From Bromus sterilis (lineage: Eukaryota > Streptophyta > Magnoliopsida > Poales > Poaceae), in the NCBI GenBank assembly GCA_950022295.1, contig OX465598.1:95146001-95210000 (forward strand): a stretch of 64,000 nucleotides of DNA. Direction: 5' to 3'. The position numbers and the translations under genes were made by a program. Shown piece by piece: positions 23,020 through 33,268 of this stretch (within the stretch, counting starts at the first letter, position 1; each line of letters opens with the position of its first letter). The notes beneath the pieces are model-generated. The model was not told the DNA's origin. It made no database searches and saw only the letters and a list, made by a program, of their open reading frames with translations.

Positions 23020-24288
23020 TCTCTCCCAAAAGACGATAAAACCGCTATGCGAGGTAAACAAATTACAGATGGCAATTGACAGGATAAAAAATGCACCGCA
23101 ATGCTAACAATGCTACAAAGAAAGGAAGAGGCTCGAAAGCATGGGCAATACGCCAAAAAAATTAGACCGAAATCCAACTGCATCTACTACTAATCATCCA
23201 CCTTGAGATATCTATCCAGAACATCTCGCTAGTATTAAGTTGCGAGCCCCACTCAAAGTGTAAACCCAAAGCAACAGACAACTGCATTAAAAGAACTTTG
23301 CGTAAAGTAAACAATCCTAGCAACCGCGGTTACAAGCACCGTTGTTTTCCCCCTTGTGGCAACATCACATCCCCTAGACTCATGTTTCTTTCACTCGAGC
23401 GTGTCATCGGGGGGCATGAACCCACAATCGAGCATAACGTTCCCTCTTGGATTCACTACCTACTACTTGGCCAAAGCAATAAACAATAACGAAGAACATG
23501 CAAGAATTACTTAAGAACAACAATATAAAAGATAAGAACCAAATATATTACTCAATCACAATCTGAACATAATCTCATGATCCATCAGATACCAGCAAAC
23601 TCAGCATAACAACAGTAGAAAGATTACATATGTGCCTTGATCATGTAGGGAAACTGACGAGGACTAAACCATGAAGAACAAAGAGGGGAGGAGAATATCA
23701 CATAGCTACTGATCACGGACCCATGGTCCAAGGGAAACTACTCACGACAATTTCGGGAAGCCTCCATGGTGGAGGGGAAGCTCTCGGAGGTCGATCCTCC
23801 CTCCGGCAGGGTGCTGGGAAGAAGTCTGCTGGCTCTTCCGATCTTGGAAGCGTGGTGGCGGCGGAACAGAGGCGAGATCGCGAAAAAGTGTTATGTCTTC
23901 GGAAGAATCCCGTCACGGTGAATATATAGGCGAAGGGGGGTAGCCAGGGGGGCCATCAGGGGTCCAGGCGCCCCCCGGCGTGGCCAGATCCTAGGCCGCG
24001 CCAGGTGGCCTCCTGGTGGTGGTCCTCTGGCTCCACCCAGGTGATTCCGGAAGGTTTCGTTGCGCTGATTTTTATTTGATTTTTCCTGAATTTTTGGAAC
24101 ACTTTTAATATGGGGGAAACATAAAATAGAAAAACAGCAGAAAATAGTAACTGGCACTGTGGTGCACTGAGTTAATATGTTAGTCCAAATATGATCAAAA
24201 GTGTATGAAAGTGTATCTAGATCATAGCAATATCACACAAAACATGCATGGAGCAAGAAAAAATTATAGATACGTTTGGGACGTATCA
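23020..24288 (-). repeat. 5' LTR of M1, U3-side piece
   Basis: Continues the LTR broken at 10535 (CACTAGTGATGTC joined to TCTCTCCCAAAAGACG). It ends at 24288 with the reverse complement of TGATACGTCCCAAACG. Leader ORF at 23767-23738, with N in place of the usual M at codon 6. Confidence 0.9.
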
Positions 24289-25820
24289 GGGCATCCCCAA
24301 GCTTGAGCGTTTGACACTCCCGGATCTTCTTTCATTATCTTCCCTCGCACACTTGAAAACTCCCTTTATACATAACTCATCATAAGCTGATTAGAGAGGT
24401 TAGTACCCTAAATAAAATATTTTCCCCACTAGAAATAAAGATATTCTTGAAGAACTACTATTTCTCAAGATTTCCAAAAAGTTTTTGCAAAAAAAAAACC
24501 AAGCTTAAAGTTTGCAAAAGTAAGGAAAGGCATAACGTGGCAGAATCTATGAAAAACAGAACAACAGGTAGTAAATAATTTTTTTGGGGTACTTCTGCAA
24601 CTCAAATCAAAAAACTCAGAACATACAAAAGTTTCACAATTGTATAGAGCATGTTGTGTAAAACATTCAGCTCAAAAAGATGAACTGGCGATTTGTTTCG
24701 ATTCTTTCTGTCAAGCAGACAGAATCTGCTTTCTGGACACATGTCACAACTTTTGCTTCCCTTATCATATGAGGCTAAACTTGGCACAAATCTTGAAAAT
24801 AAAGATACAATGATGTTGCTACAGTAGTAACAATCAGCAAAACCACTAAAAACAGAAGTAAAAACATCTTGGGTTGCCTCCCAACAAGCGCATTCTATTA
24901 CGCCTTTAAGCTAGGCATAAAGCAAAACAAGAATCAAAGGTCTCCGAGATCATCGGAGTCATAAAAAACTTCAAATTGATTTTCAACAAGATCATTCTTC
25001 TTATTCCTAGGAAAGAGGTACTTACCTTTCTCCTTACCGCGTAAGCGTATGTCCCCGTTACCAATATCAATGAAGCCTTTCATAGCTTGGAGGAAGTCCC
25101 TCCCAAGCACGATGCTGCTTTGGTTTGGCTCCATGGTGAAGAAATCCATCGGTGCAACCCTATGGAGGAATGCAACTTGGACTTCCTTTAGATTTCCTTT
25201 AACCTCTGAAATATCTCCATTAGCATTTTCATGATAAGATGACAATTTATCAATGTCTAGTTTCAAAGAATCATAAACTATTTTTGGCATAGTAGAAACC
25301 ATGGATCCAATATCACAAAAAGCAAGGAAGTCTTGGATAGAGATGCTAATCCTAACAAAAGGCTCCCAATCGTCATCTATCTCCAACATTTCTTTCGTGT
25401 TGGACTTAAGTTCCTATACTTTTCTCAAGTCTAGAGCATCCATCCTCTTTTCAATAGCGGCAAGTCTATCTATAACAGTATCAAAACTATGATCATAAAC
25501 AAAATAACTAGATAGACCATGCAAAATATCAAGAGCTCTAGCTTCATCACACTCTAAAAAGTCTCCTTCAACTATAATATCAAGAGAGTGTTTACACCAC
25601 TTAAAAATACCATGGCAAAAATTTCTAAGCACAATTTATATAGGTATCCAAGGCATAATTCTTTTATGTGCTTCTGAAATTCTGTCCCATGCATTCTTCA
25701 AATTTTCTCCATCCCTTTGACGGAAATCTAGAACTTCCGATTCCCTCAAAGCACCAAGTCCTAACATGTTCATCTAAACAAGGAGGACTACTAAAAGCAA
25801 GATAAATGATATGGGGGAAA
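24289..25820 (-). other. Internal fragment of a further Athila-type element
   Basis: The fragment begins at the CATCCCCAAGCTTGAGCG block (equivalent to about 8092 in M1) and runs through the 3' untranslated region into a protease and a gag end. It is followed by a short LTR piece. It lacks a polypurine tract and a 3' LTR of its own, so it was joined to the M1 5' LTR by recombination or deletion. Its protease differs from that of M1. Confidence 0.7.
24934..25632 (-). pseudogene. Divergent gag end plus aspartic protease
   Basis: Two reverse-strand ORFs in one frame (25632-25414 and 25389-24934), split by a nonsense codon at 25416-25414. The protease has C-D-I-G-S-M-V-S-T-M-P instead of the C-D-V-G-A-S-T-S-V-M-P of M1, N1 and M4, followed by M-E-P-N-Q-S-S-I-V-L-G-R-D-F-L. 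It therefore belongs to a different subfamily, although the flanking untranslated DNA is shared. A Lys/Arg-rich tail follows. Context and motif make protease likely; the element is otherwise unknown. Confidence 0.75.
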
Positions 25821-26096
25821 CCTGGTGGTCCCCTTCGGCTCTCCTTCGGGACTCCGGAAGGTTCCGTTGCGCTGATTTTTTTATCTGATTTTCCCGAATT
25901 TTTAGACAACTTTTAATATGGGGGAAACCTGAAATAGAAAAACAACAGAAAACAGGAATTGGCCTGTGGTGCACTGAGTTAATAAGTTAGTCCAAATATG
26001 ATCAAAAGTGTATGAAAGTGTATCTAGATCATAGCAATATCACACAAAACATGCATGGAGCAAGTAGAAATTATAGATACGTTTGGGACGTATCAA
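25821..26096 (-). repeat. Truncated Athila-type LTR (U3 start)
   Basis: A 276 bp piece collinear with the U3 side of the M1 LTRs, ending at 26096 with the reverse complement of TGATACGTCCCAAACG. It is the right-hand boundary of the compound that began at 1789. Confidence 0.85.
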
Positions 26097-26101
26097 TAGT
26101 G

Positions 26102-26686
26102 AGATGAGATGGTATGAAGATGGAGATGGTGCTGATGTTGGGGATGATGTTGATGATAATCTCGATGATGCCCGTGACGATGGTGATGACAATGGCGATG
26201 ATCTCCCCTTCCGGGAAGTGTTCTCCCCGGCGGAATCTTCCCGCCGGAGATGCCTTTTCTTCTATTTAGGTTTCCGCCACGGAGCGGCGGTGGAACTCCG
26301 TAAATTCTCCTCCTTTTAGGTTTTCAGGTGACGAGGGATATATATGCCGGAGGGAGGACCCTAGGGTGGCCCGAGGAATCCGGGCGTCCTCCCGTCACGG
26401 CCAGGGGGGCACCTTGTGGCCCCCCTCTGGCTCCTGTTTTGCGTGCCTTCATCAATATTCCGAAAAACACCCTCCGTCGATTTTTAGCTCATTTGGAGGT
26501 CTTCTGATTCAGCAACTCTGTCTCCACTTTTTTCCGTTGAATCATGCGGCTGCTGTTTCGGCACCGGAAAGTTGCAAACTATGTAAAACAAGCCAGAACA
26601 ACATAATAACAACATCATAATGTGAAATATATCAATGTATAGTGGTGAATTACGATATAAAATAGTGATGCATTTTGGACGTATCA
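26102..26686 (-). repeat. 5' LTR of M0, U3-side piece
   Basis: Collinear with the right half of the solo LTR 50454-51939 (ATGGTATGAAGATGG block, CCGGAGATG block, ATGCATTTTGGACGTATCA end). It continues the LTR broken at 1788. The next bases, GTTGG (26687-26691), are the expected site of the M0 target duplication; the partner lies off the left edge. Confidence 0.8.
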
Positions 26687-27110
26687 GTTGGGTGGTTGCT
26701 CTAATGGTTGATTGGTGCCCTCGCAACCGTGATTTCAGGCCAATTTTCAAGCAAGTCGCAGTCATGGTGCGGGTCATAACGATAGAGGACGTGGACAAGG
26801 ATGTGGTGATGGTAGTGGTGGTGGCAGGTGACGTACGGGTGCCGATGAGGCTCACCCAAAAAGTACTGACAATATATGGGAGGTAACATTAAGAGATGCT
26901 TAAACATTAATGAAAAGACACCCACAAAGACAAAATCAGCTGATGTAGGTTTTGTGAGTCCTCAGAATAACAGTCCTCCTCCAAATATTGATGGAGACCC
27001 ATATCTAAGTATGAACCTTATGTTGGATCTACGAGGTACTAAAGGAAATGCGGATGGGACAATAGTGGCACATTTGGACATGATGAAGGGTGATGTGATG
27101 CCCCTGTTAC
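26687..27110 (+). pseudogene. LINE fragment, end of ORF1
   Basis: A decayed stretch between two LTR insertions. One frame reads A-G-H-N-D-R-G-R-G-Q-G-C-G-D-G-S-G-G-G-R, a glycine/arginine-rich tail as in retroelement nucleic-acid-binding proteins. The call as ORF1 depends on position: when the O2 compound (27111-50124) and one GTTAC duplication are removed, it joins 50130, where a LINE endonuclease ORF starts about 120 bp later. On its own the segment would not be recognisable. Confidence 0.5.
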
Positions 27111-27988
27111 TGATACGTCCCAAACGTATCTATAATTTATGATTGCTCCATGCATGTTTTGTGTGATATTGCTATGATTTTGATACACTTACATACATTT
27201 TTTTATCATATTTAACCTATTAACTCAGTGCACCCCAGTGCCAGTTTTTGTTTTCTACTATCTTTTTATTTCAGGTTTTCCCATTACGTATAATGCCAGA
27301 AAAATTCCGGGAAAAAAAAATCAGCGCAATAGAAGCTTACAGAGTCCCGAAGGGGGGGGGGGGCGGAGGGGACCCACCAGGTCTCCAGGCGCCCTGTGGG
27401 CGCGACCTAGGGTGGGGTCGCGCCAGGGGGTTGCCTGGACCCTTGGTGGCCCCCCTTCGCCTATATATTCCCTTCGTCCCGAAACTCCCGAGGATAGAAC
27501 CCTTTTTCGCGATCTCGCCTCTGTTGCGCTGCCGCCGCGCTTCCAAGATCGGGAGCACCAGAAGACCTCTTCCCGGCACCCTACCGGGGGGAGGATTGAC
27601 CTCCAGGAGCTTCTCCACCACCATGGACGCTTCCCGGATGATCTGTGAGTAGTCCATCTTGGACCATGGGTCCATGATAAGTAGCTATGTGATGTTCTCT
27701 CCTCCCTATTTATTCTTCATGGATTAGACCTTGTGAGCTGCCCTACATGATCAATGCACATATGTAATTCTTTCCGCTATTGCTATGTTGAGTTTGATGG
27801 GATCTGATGGATTATGAGACTATGTTCTGATTATGATGAGTAATATATTTCGTTCTAGTCTTTTATATTTTTGTTCTTGTGTAATTCGTGCATGTTATCC
27901 ATTGTTGTTTATTGCTTTGGCCAAGTAGTAGGTACTGACTCCAAGAGGGAGCGTTATGCTTGATTGTGGGTTCATGCCCCCTGATGAC
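27111..27988 (+). repeat. 5' LTR of O2, first piece
   Basis: Starts TGATACGTCCCAAACG and runs to the ATGAC duplication at 27984-27988, where a solo LTR entered. Leader ORF at 27623-27652. Confidence 0.85.
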
Positions 27989-29621
27989 TGATACGTCCCA
28001 TACGTATCTATAATTTCTACTTGCTCCATGCATGTTTTGTGTGATATTGCTATGATCTAGATACACTTCTATACACTTTTGATCATATTTGGACTAACCT
28101 ATTAACTCAGTGCACCATAGTGCCAGTTCCTGTTTTCTACTGTTTTTCTATTTCAGGTTTCCCCCATATTAAAAGTGCTCCAAAAATTCGGGAAAAATCA
28201 GATAAAAAATTTGCGCAACGGAACCTTCCGGAATCACCTGGGTGGGGCCAGAGGGCCACCACCAGGGACCCAGGCGGCCACCTGGAGCGACCTAGGATCT
28301 GGCCGCGCCGGGGGGCTCCTGGACCCCTGGTGGCCCCCCTTGGCTGCCCGCCATCGCCTATATATTCTCCGTGATGGGATTCTTCCGAAGACAGAACCCT
28401 TTTTCGCGATCTCGCCTCTGTTCCACCGCCGCCGCGCTTCCAAGATCGGGGGCGCCAGCGGACTTCTTCCCAGCACCCTGCCGGAGGGAGGATTGACCTC
28501 CGGGAGCTTCCCGCCACCATGGACGCTTCCCGGATGTGCCGTGAGTAGTTTCCCTTGGACCATGGGTCCGTGATCATTAGCTATGTGATGTTCTCCTCCC
28601 TTCTTTGTTCTTCATGGTTTAGTCCTCGTGAGGTTCCCTACATGATCGAGGCACATATGTAATCTTTCTGCTGTTGCTATGCTGAGTTTGCTGGGATCTG
28701 ATGGATTATGAGATTATGTTCAGATTGTGATTGAGTAATATATTTGGTTCTTATATTTTATATTGTTGTTCTTAAGTAATTCTTGCATGTTCTCCGTTGA
28801 TGTTTATTGCTTTGGGAAAGTAGTAGGTAGTGACTCCAAAAGGGAACGTTATGCTCGATTGTGGGTTCATGGCCCCCGATGACACGCTTGAGTGACAAAA
28901 ACATGAGTCTAGGGGATGTGCTGTTGCCACAAGGGGGAAATCAACGGTGCTTGCAACCGCAGTTGCTAGGATTGTTTACTTTACGCAAAGTGCTTTAAAT
29001 GCAGTTGTCTGTTTCTTTTGGTTTACACTTTGGGTGGGGCTCGCAACTTAATACCAGCGAGATGTTCTGGATAGATATCTCAAGGTGGATGATTAGTAGT
29101 AGATGCAGTTGGATTTTGGTCTACTTGTTTTGGCGTAATGCCCATGCTTTTGAGCCTCGTCCTTTCTTTGTAGCATAGTTAGCATTGCGGTGCGTTTTTA
29201 ATCATGTCAATTGTCCAGCTGTAATTTGTTTACCTCTCATAGCATTTTTATTGTTATTTGGGAGAGAGACATCAGTAGTGAACATCACGGGACCCCGGGT
29301 CATATTCTCATCACTGTTTACACGCTCATTTACTTTCCTGCTTTTACTTTCTAGTTGCTATCATTATCATTGTTATCTGTTACGTTGATCCTTTGTGAAC
29401 AACAAGGCCGGAGAGATTGACAACCTCTCTGTACTCGTTGGGAAGCAAATTTATTTGCGTTGTGTGCAGGTCTGCGTCAGTTGCGCCACTGACACCTACT
29501 TATCATCTCCGGAGTCCTACTGGAGACAAACCTTGGTATCTTCACCGAGGGAAATTTTCCGCTATCCTGCATCTCACCTTCCACTTGGGGTAACCAATGA
29601 GGGGAGATATATCCACCATCA
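27989..29621 (+). mobile_element. Solo LTR of the Athila-type family, nested in the O2 5' LTR
   Basis: 1633 bp from TGATACGTCCCATACG to CCACCATCA with no internal domain. Flanks are ATGAC (27984-27988) and ATGGC (29622-29626), four of five matching. The host LTR continues on both sides (GGGTTCATGCCCCCTG before, TAGCTTGAGTGACAGAAAC after). Leader ORF at 28519-28548. Confidence 0.88.
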
Positions 29622-29626
29622 ATGGC

Positions 29627-30290
29627 TAGCTTGAGTGACAGAAACATGATTCTAGGGGATGTGATGTTACCACAAGGGGGAAAACAACGGTGCTTGTAAC
29701 CGCGGTTGCCAGGATTGTTTACTTTACGCAAAGTTCTTTTAATGCAGTTTTCTTTTGCTTTGGGTTTACACTTTGGGTGGGGCTCACAACTTAATACCTG
29801 CGAGATGTTCTGTAGAGATATCTCAAGGTGGATGATTAGTAGTAGATGCAGATGGATTTCGGTCTACTTATCTTGGCGTACTGCACATGCTTTTGAGCCT
29901 CTTCCTTTCTTTTGTAGCATAGTTAGCATTGGTTTGCGCCCGTAATCCTGTCAATTTCCCAGTTGTAATTTTTTTTACCTCGCATAGCTATTTATCATCT
30001 TTTGGGAGAGAGACATCACTGGTGAACATCATGGGACCCCGGTCCATATTTCCACCACTGTTTACACCCTCAATTTACTTCTTGCTTTTACTTTCTAGTT
30101 GCAATTATCACTACTATTATATCTTGCGTTGATCCTTTGTAAACAGCTAGGCTGGAGAGATTGACAACCTCTCTGTACTCGTTGGGAGCAAAGTTATTTG
30201 TTGTGTGTGCAGGTCCAGGCTAAGCAAGTGATTATCAACGGCACATCACTTGTCGAACCACCTACTTGTCGACCTTGGAGTCCTACTGGG
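29627..30290 (+). repeat. 5' LTR of O2, second piece
   Basis: Continues the LTR from the TAGCTTGAGTGACAG block to GAGTCCTACTGGG, where N3 starts at 30291. The last 100 or so bases of this LTR are missing and are inferred to be lost in the deletion at 39041. Confidence 0.82.
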
Positions 30291-31929
30291 TGATACGTCC
30301 CAAACGTATCTATAATTTCTGCTTGCTCCATGCATGTTTTGTGTGACTTTGCCATGTTTTGCTTGAACTTTAATACACTTTTGAACCTATTTGGACTAAC
30401 CTATTAACTTAGTGCACCCAGTTGCCTGTTTTTGTTTTCTGCTGTTTTTGTATTTCAGGTTTTCCGGCCATTAAAAGTGCTCCAAAAATTCCGGGAAAAA
30501 TATATAAAAAATCAGCGCAACAGAAGCTTCCGGAATCACCAAGAGAGGGAAGGGGGCCCACCAGGCAGCCAGGAGGGCAGGTGGCGTGGCCCCACCCTCG
30601 GCCGCTCTAGGGATCATCCTGACTGCCTCGTGGGTCCCCTTGATGCCCGCCTTCGCCTATATTTACCCCTCGGAGTGGAAACCCCTAATATCGATCTCTT
30701 TCTCGCGAACTCCCCTCTGTACCGCCGCCGCCGCCGTTTCAAGATCGGGGCTGCCTGGAGAAGCTAACCCGGCACCCTGTTGAAAGGAGGAACCCCCTCC
30801 GGGAGACCATCCATAGCCATGGACGCCTCCCGGATGTGCCGTGAGTAGTCCCCCTTCTACCATGGGTCCGTGACCAGTAGATATGTGATGAATCTCTCCC
30901 CCCCTTTGTGCTTCCACTTTCGAGTGCTCGTGAGCTGCCTCACATGATCGAGGCATCTATGTAATTTTTGCTATTGCTATGCTGAGTTTGTTGGGATCTG
31001 ATGGATTATGAGAATATGTTCATATTGTGATGAGTAATATATTTGGTTCTTCTCTTTTATATTTTGTTCTTGAGTAAATTCTTGCATATTCTCCGTTGCG
31101 GTATTTGCTTTGGTCAAGTATTTTATTTGCAACTCCAAGAGAGAGAGTTATGCTCGATTGTGGGTTCAGCCCCTTGATGTCTAGCTTGAGTGACAGAAAC
31201 ATGAGACTAGGGGATGTGCTATTGCCACCAGGGATAAAACAACGGTGCTTGTACCTGCGGGTGCAAGGATTGTTTACTTTTCGCAAATTTCTTTTAATGC
31301 AGTTGTCTGTTGCTTTGAGTTCACACTTTGGGTGGGATTCGCAACTTAATACCAGCCAGATGTTCTGGATAGATATCTCAAGGTGGATGATTCGTAGTAG
31401 ATGCAGATGGATTTCGGTCTACTTACCTTGGCGTACTACCCATTGCTTTTGGGCCCTTCCTTTCTTTGCAGCATAGTTAGCATTGCAGTGCCTTCATAAT
31501 CCTGTCAATTGCCCAACTGTGATTTGTTTACCTCGCTAGCACTTTTATCGTCTTTTGGGAGAGAGACATCACTAGTGAAAATCACGGGACCCCGGTCCAT
31601 CTTCACATTATTGTTCACACCCTCAATTTACTTTCAGCTTTTACTTTCCTTTGCACCTTTTATCTCTTGCATTGATCCTTTGTAAACGACAAGGCCGGAG
31701 GAATTGACAACTCCTCTGTACTCGTTGGGAGCAAAGTTATTTGTTGCTGTGTGCAGGTCCACGACAACACCCTAGTCAGGAAGCAATTTCTGGCGACGTT
31801 GCCACCTACTTGTATCTCCTGAGTCCTACTGGTTCGATAACCTTGGAATCTTCACTGAGGGAAACTTGCTGCTGCACTGCATCTCAAACCTTCCACTTGG
31901 GGTAACCAACGAGGGGCGAGAAGCCATCA
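30291..31929 (+). repeat. 5' LTR of N3
   Basis: 1639 bp from TGATACGTCCCAAACG to GAGAAGCCATCA. Leader ORF at 30819-30848. Very similar to the N1 LTRs. Confidence 0.92.
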
Positions 31930-31939
31930 AGAAAATTTC

Positions 31940-31957
31940 TGGCGCCGTTGCCGGGGA
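31940..31957 (+). other. Primer binding site of N3 (tRNA-Asp)
   Basis: TGGCGCCGTTGCCGGGGA, the exact reverse complement of the 3' end of plant tRNA-Asp (GTC) as I recall it. Confidence 0.92.
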
Positions 31958-32104
31958 ATCAAGTCTACAAGATAGGGGAGTTGCACACTATCTTTTATCT
32001 TCGCTTTTTAGTCTTGTTAGTTTACCTTTCAGTTTTTACTTTTGCTTCCTTTATCAAAAATACCAAAAATACCTGTTACCTTGCTTACTGATGCTATCTT
32101 TACC

Positions 32105-33268
32105 ATGGGTGTTGAACCACCCAAATATGGTAGGATGGACATGTTTCACTTGGCTCGTCTTCGATCAATTTGTGCTCGCGCTAAAAACCCAACCTACTTG
32201 GTTGAGGGAAAATCATTGGATGAGCATACTCATTACACGCGACACCGCCTATCTCAGAAAGGGAAACACTTATGGGATCAAATACAAGTTTCTTATTGCT
32301 ATGCTGAATCTTTATGCCACATTTATGATTTTACTTGCTGCTCTAATATAGAGCGTAAACACCTTCCTTTCCAATGTGAGTTTAATGAAAATGAGATCTT
32401 ATCTTCTTATGCCAAAGGTGTTTATGATTACTTTGATGTTGAAAATATTGAAGAGTTTGTTGCTTTCAAAGGCGCTTATGAGATTGCTTCTTTGATTGAA
32501 AAGTATTACGATACTATTCAGAAGTCTGAAAACTTCGCTGTTCTTGCTTATTGCTTTGAGAATTATACTTCCAATGCTTATATTGAGGATTTTCAAAATA
32601 GAATACTTGCTGCCCGAGAATAGGCTAATGATTGCTATGATGAGGAGTCCTATGATTCCGAGGACTCACTTGATACTTCCCTTTCTGATGATTTTGATAC
32701 TTGCTTTGTTGATGGCCATGATGCCACTATGGATGATGCCTACAAAGATGAACTTGCTATAGTTCCTTATGTTAAGCATGAAATTGTTTCTATTGCACCC
32801 ACATTTGATTGCCCTATTATCCTTCTGAAATCTCCAACTATTGCGGAGAATTTTGCTCTTATCAAGGCTCAATGTGATGGGTTGCATCTATCTTATGATC
32901 CTTAAAACCATGTTGAAAACAATACACGTGTGCTTGTAGGTCATGAACAACATGATTTGTGTGATAGTTATATTCTTGATGTTGTTCATGATGCTACTGA
33001 AAATTACTTTGAGAGAGGAAAGTTTGGTTGTAGAAACTTCCATGTTACAAAAACACCTCCCTTCATGCTGAAAGTTTTGAAGTTGCTCTTGTTCCACCTT
33101 CCTATGCTTGTCACTTTGTACTTTCATGATTTATTTCTTTATAAGGTTCCTAGGCATAGGAAGTGGGTTAGGCTTAAATGTGTTTCACATTTGCTTCTTG
33201 ATGCTCTCGTTTTCTTAAACTCTTATTCTCTTGTGAGAGCATCTTCTATGATCTTTAAGCCTAGCTAA
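32105..33268 (+). pseudogene. Unknown protein carried by N3
   Basis: I do not recognise this family. From ATG 32105 to TAA 33266-33268 there are 388 codons in a single frame, with only two nonsense codons (TAG at 32621-32623 and TAA near 32905) and no frame change. This implies a formerly intact protein of about 387 residues. The first 170 residues are rich in His, Tyr and Cys (C-Y-A-E-S-L-C-H-I-Y-D-F), the middle is acidic (D-E-E-S-Y-D-S-E-D-S), and the last 100 hold two hydrophobic stretches near 33085-33140 and 33180-33238 that could span a membrane. It has no gag, protease, reverse transcriptase or integrase motif. Its stop codon falls inside backbone sequence shared with N1. An env-like or captured host protein is possible but unproven. 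Confidence 0.7.

Larger units (their letters stand above)
1789..24288 (-). mobile_element. Athila-type Ty3/gypsy element M1, gag-protease only, carrying nested N1
   Basis: The order on the reverse strand is 5' LTR (24288-23020 plus 10535-10180), primer site 10169-10152, truncated gag plus protease, a long 3' untranslated region, polypurine tract 3388-3375 and 3' LTR (3374-1789). No reverse transcriptase or integrase is visible, so it would depend on another element. It carries a BARE1/Angela-type solo LTR, a plastid insert and the whole of N1. Its two outer flanks (ATGGT on the left, GGGCA on the right) do not match. The matching duplication for the left flank is instead at 26097, beyond a further internal fragment, so M1 is part of a rearranged compound. 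Confidence 0.75.

Noticed and set aside
24289..26096. Interpretation as a separate complete element
   Set aside because: It has no 3' LTR, no polypurine tract and only 276 bp of the other LTR; better treated as a fragment of a recombined compound.
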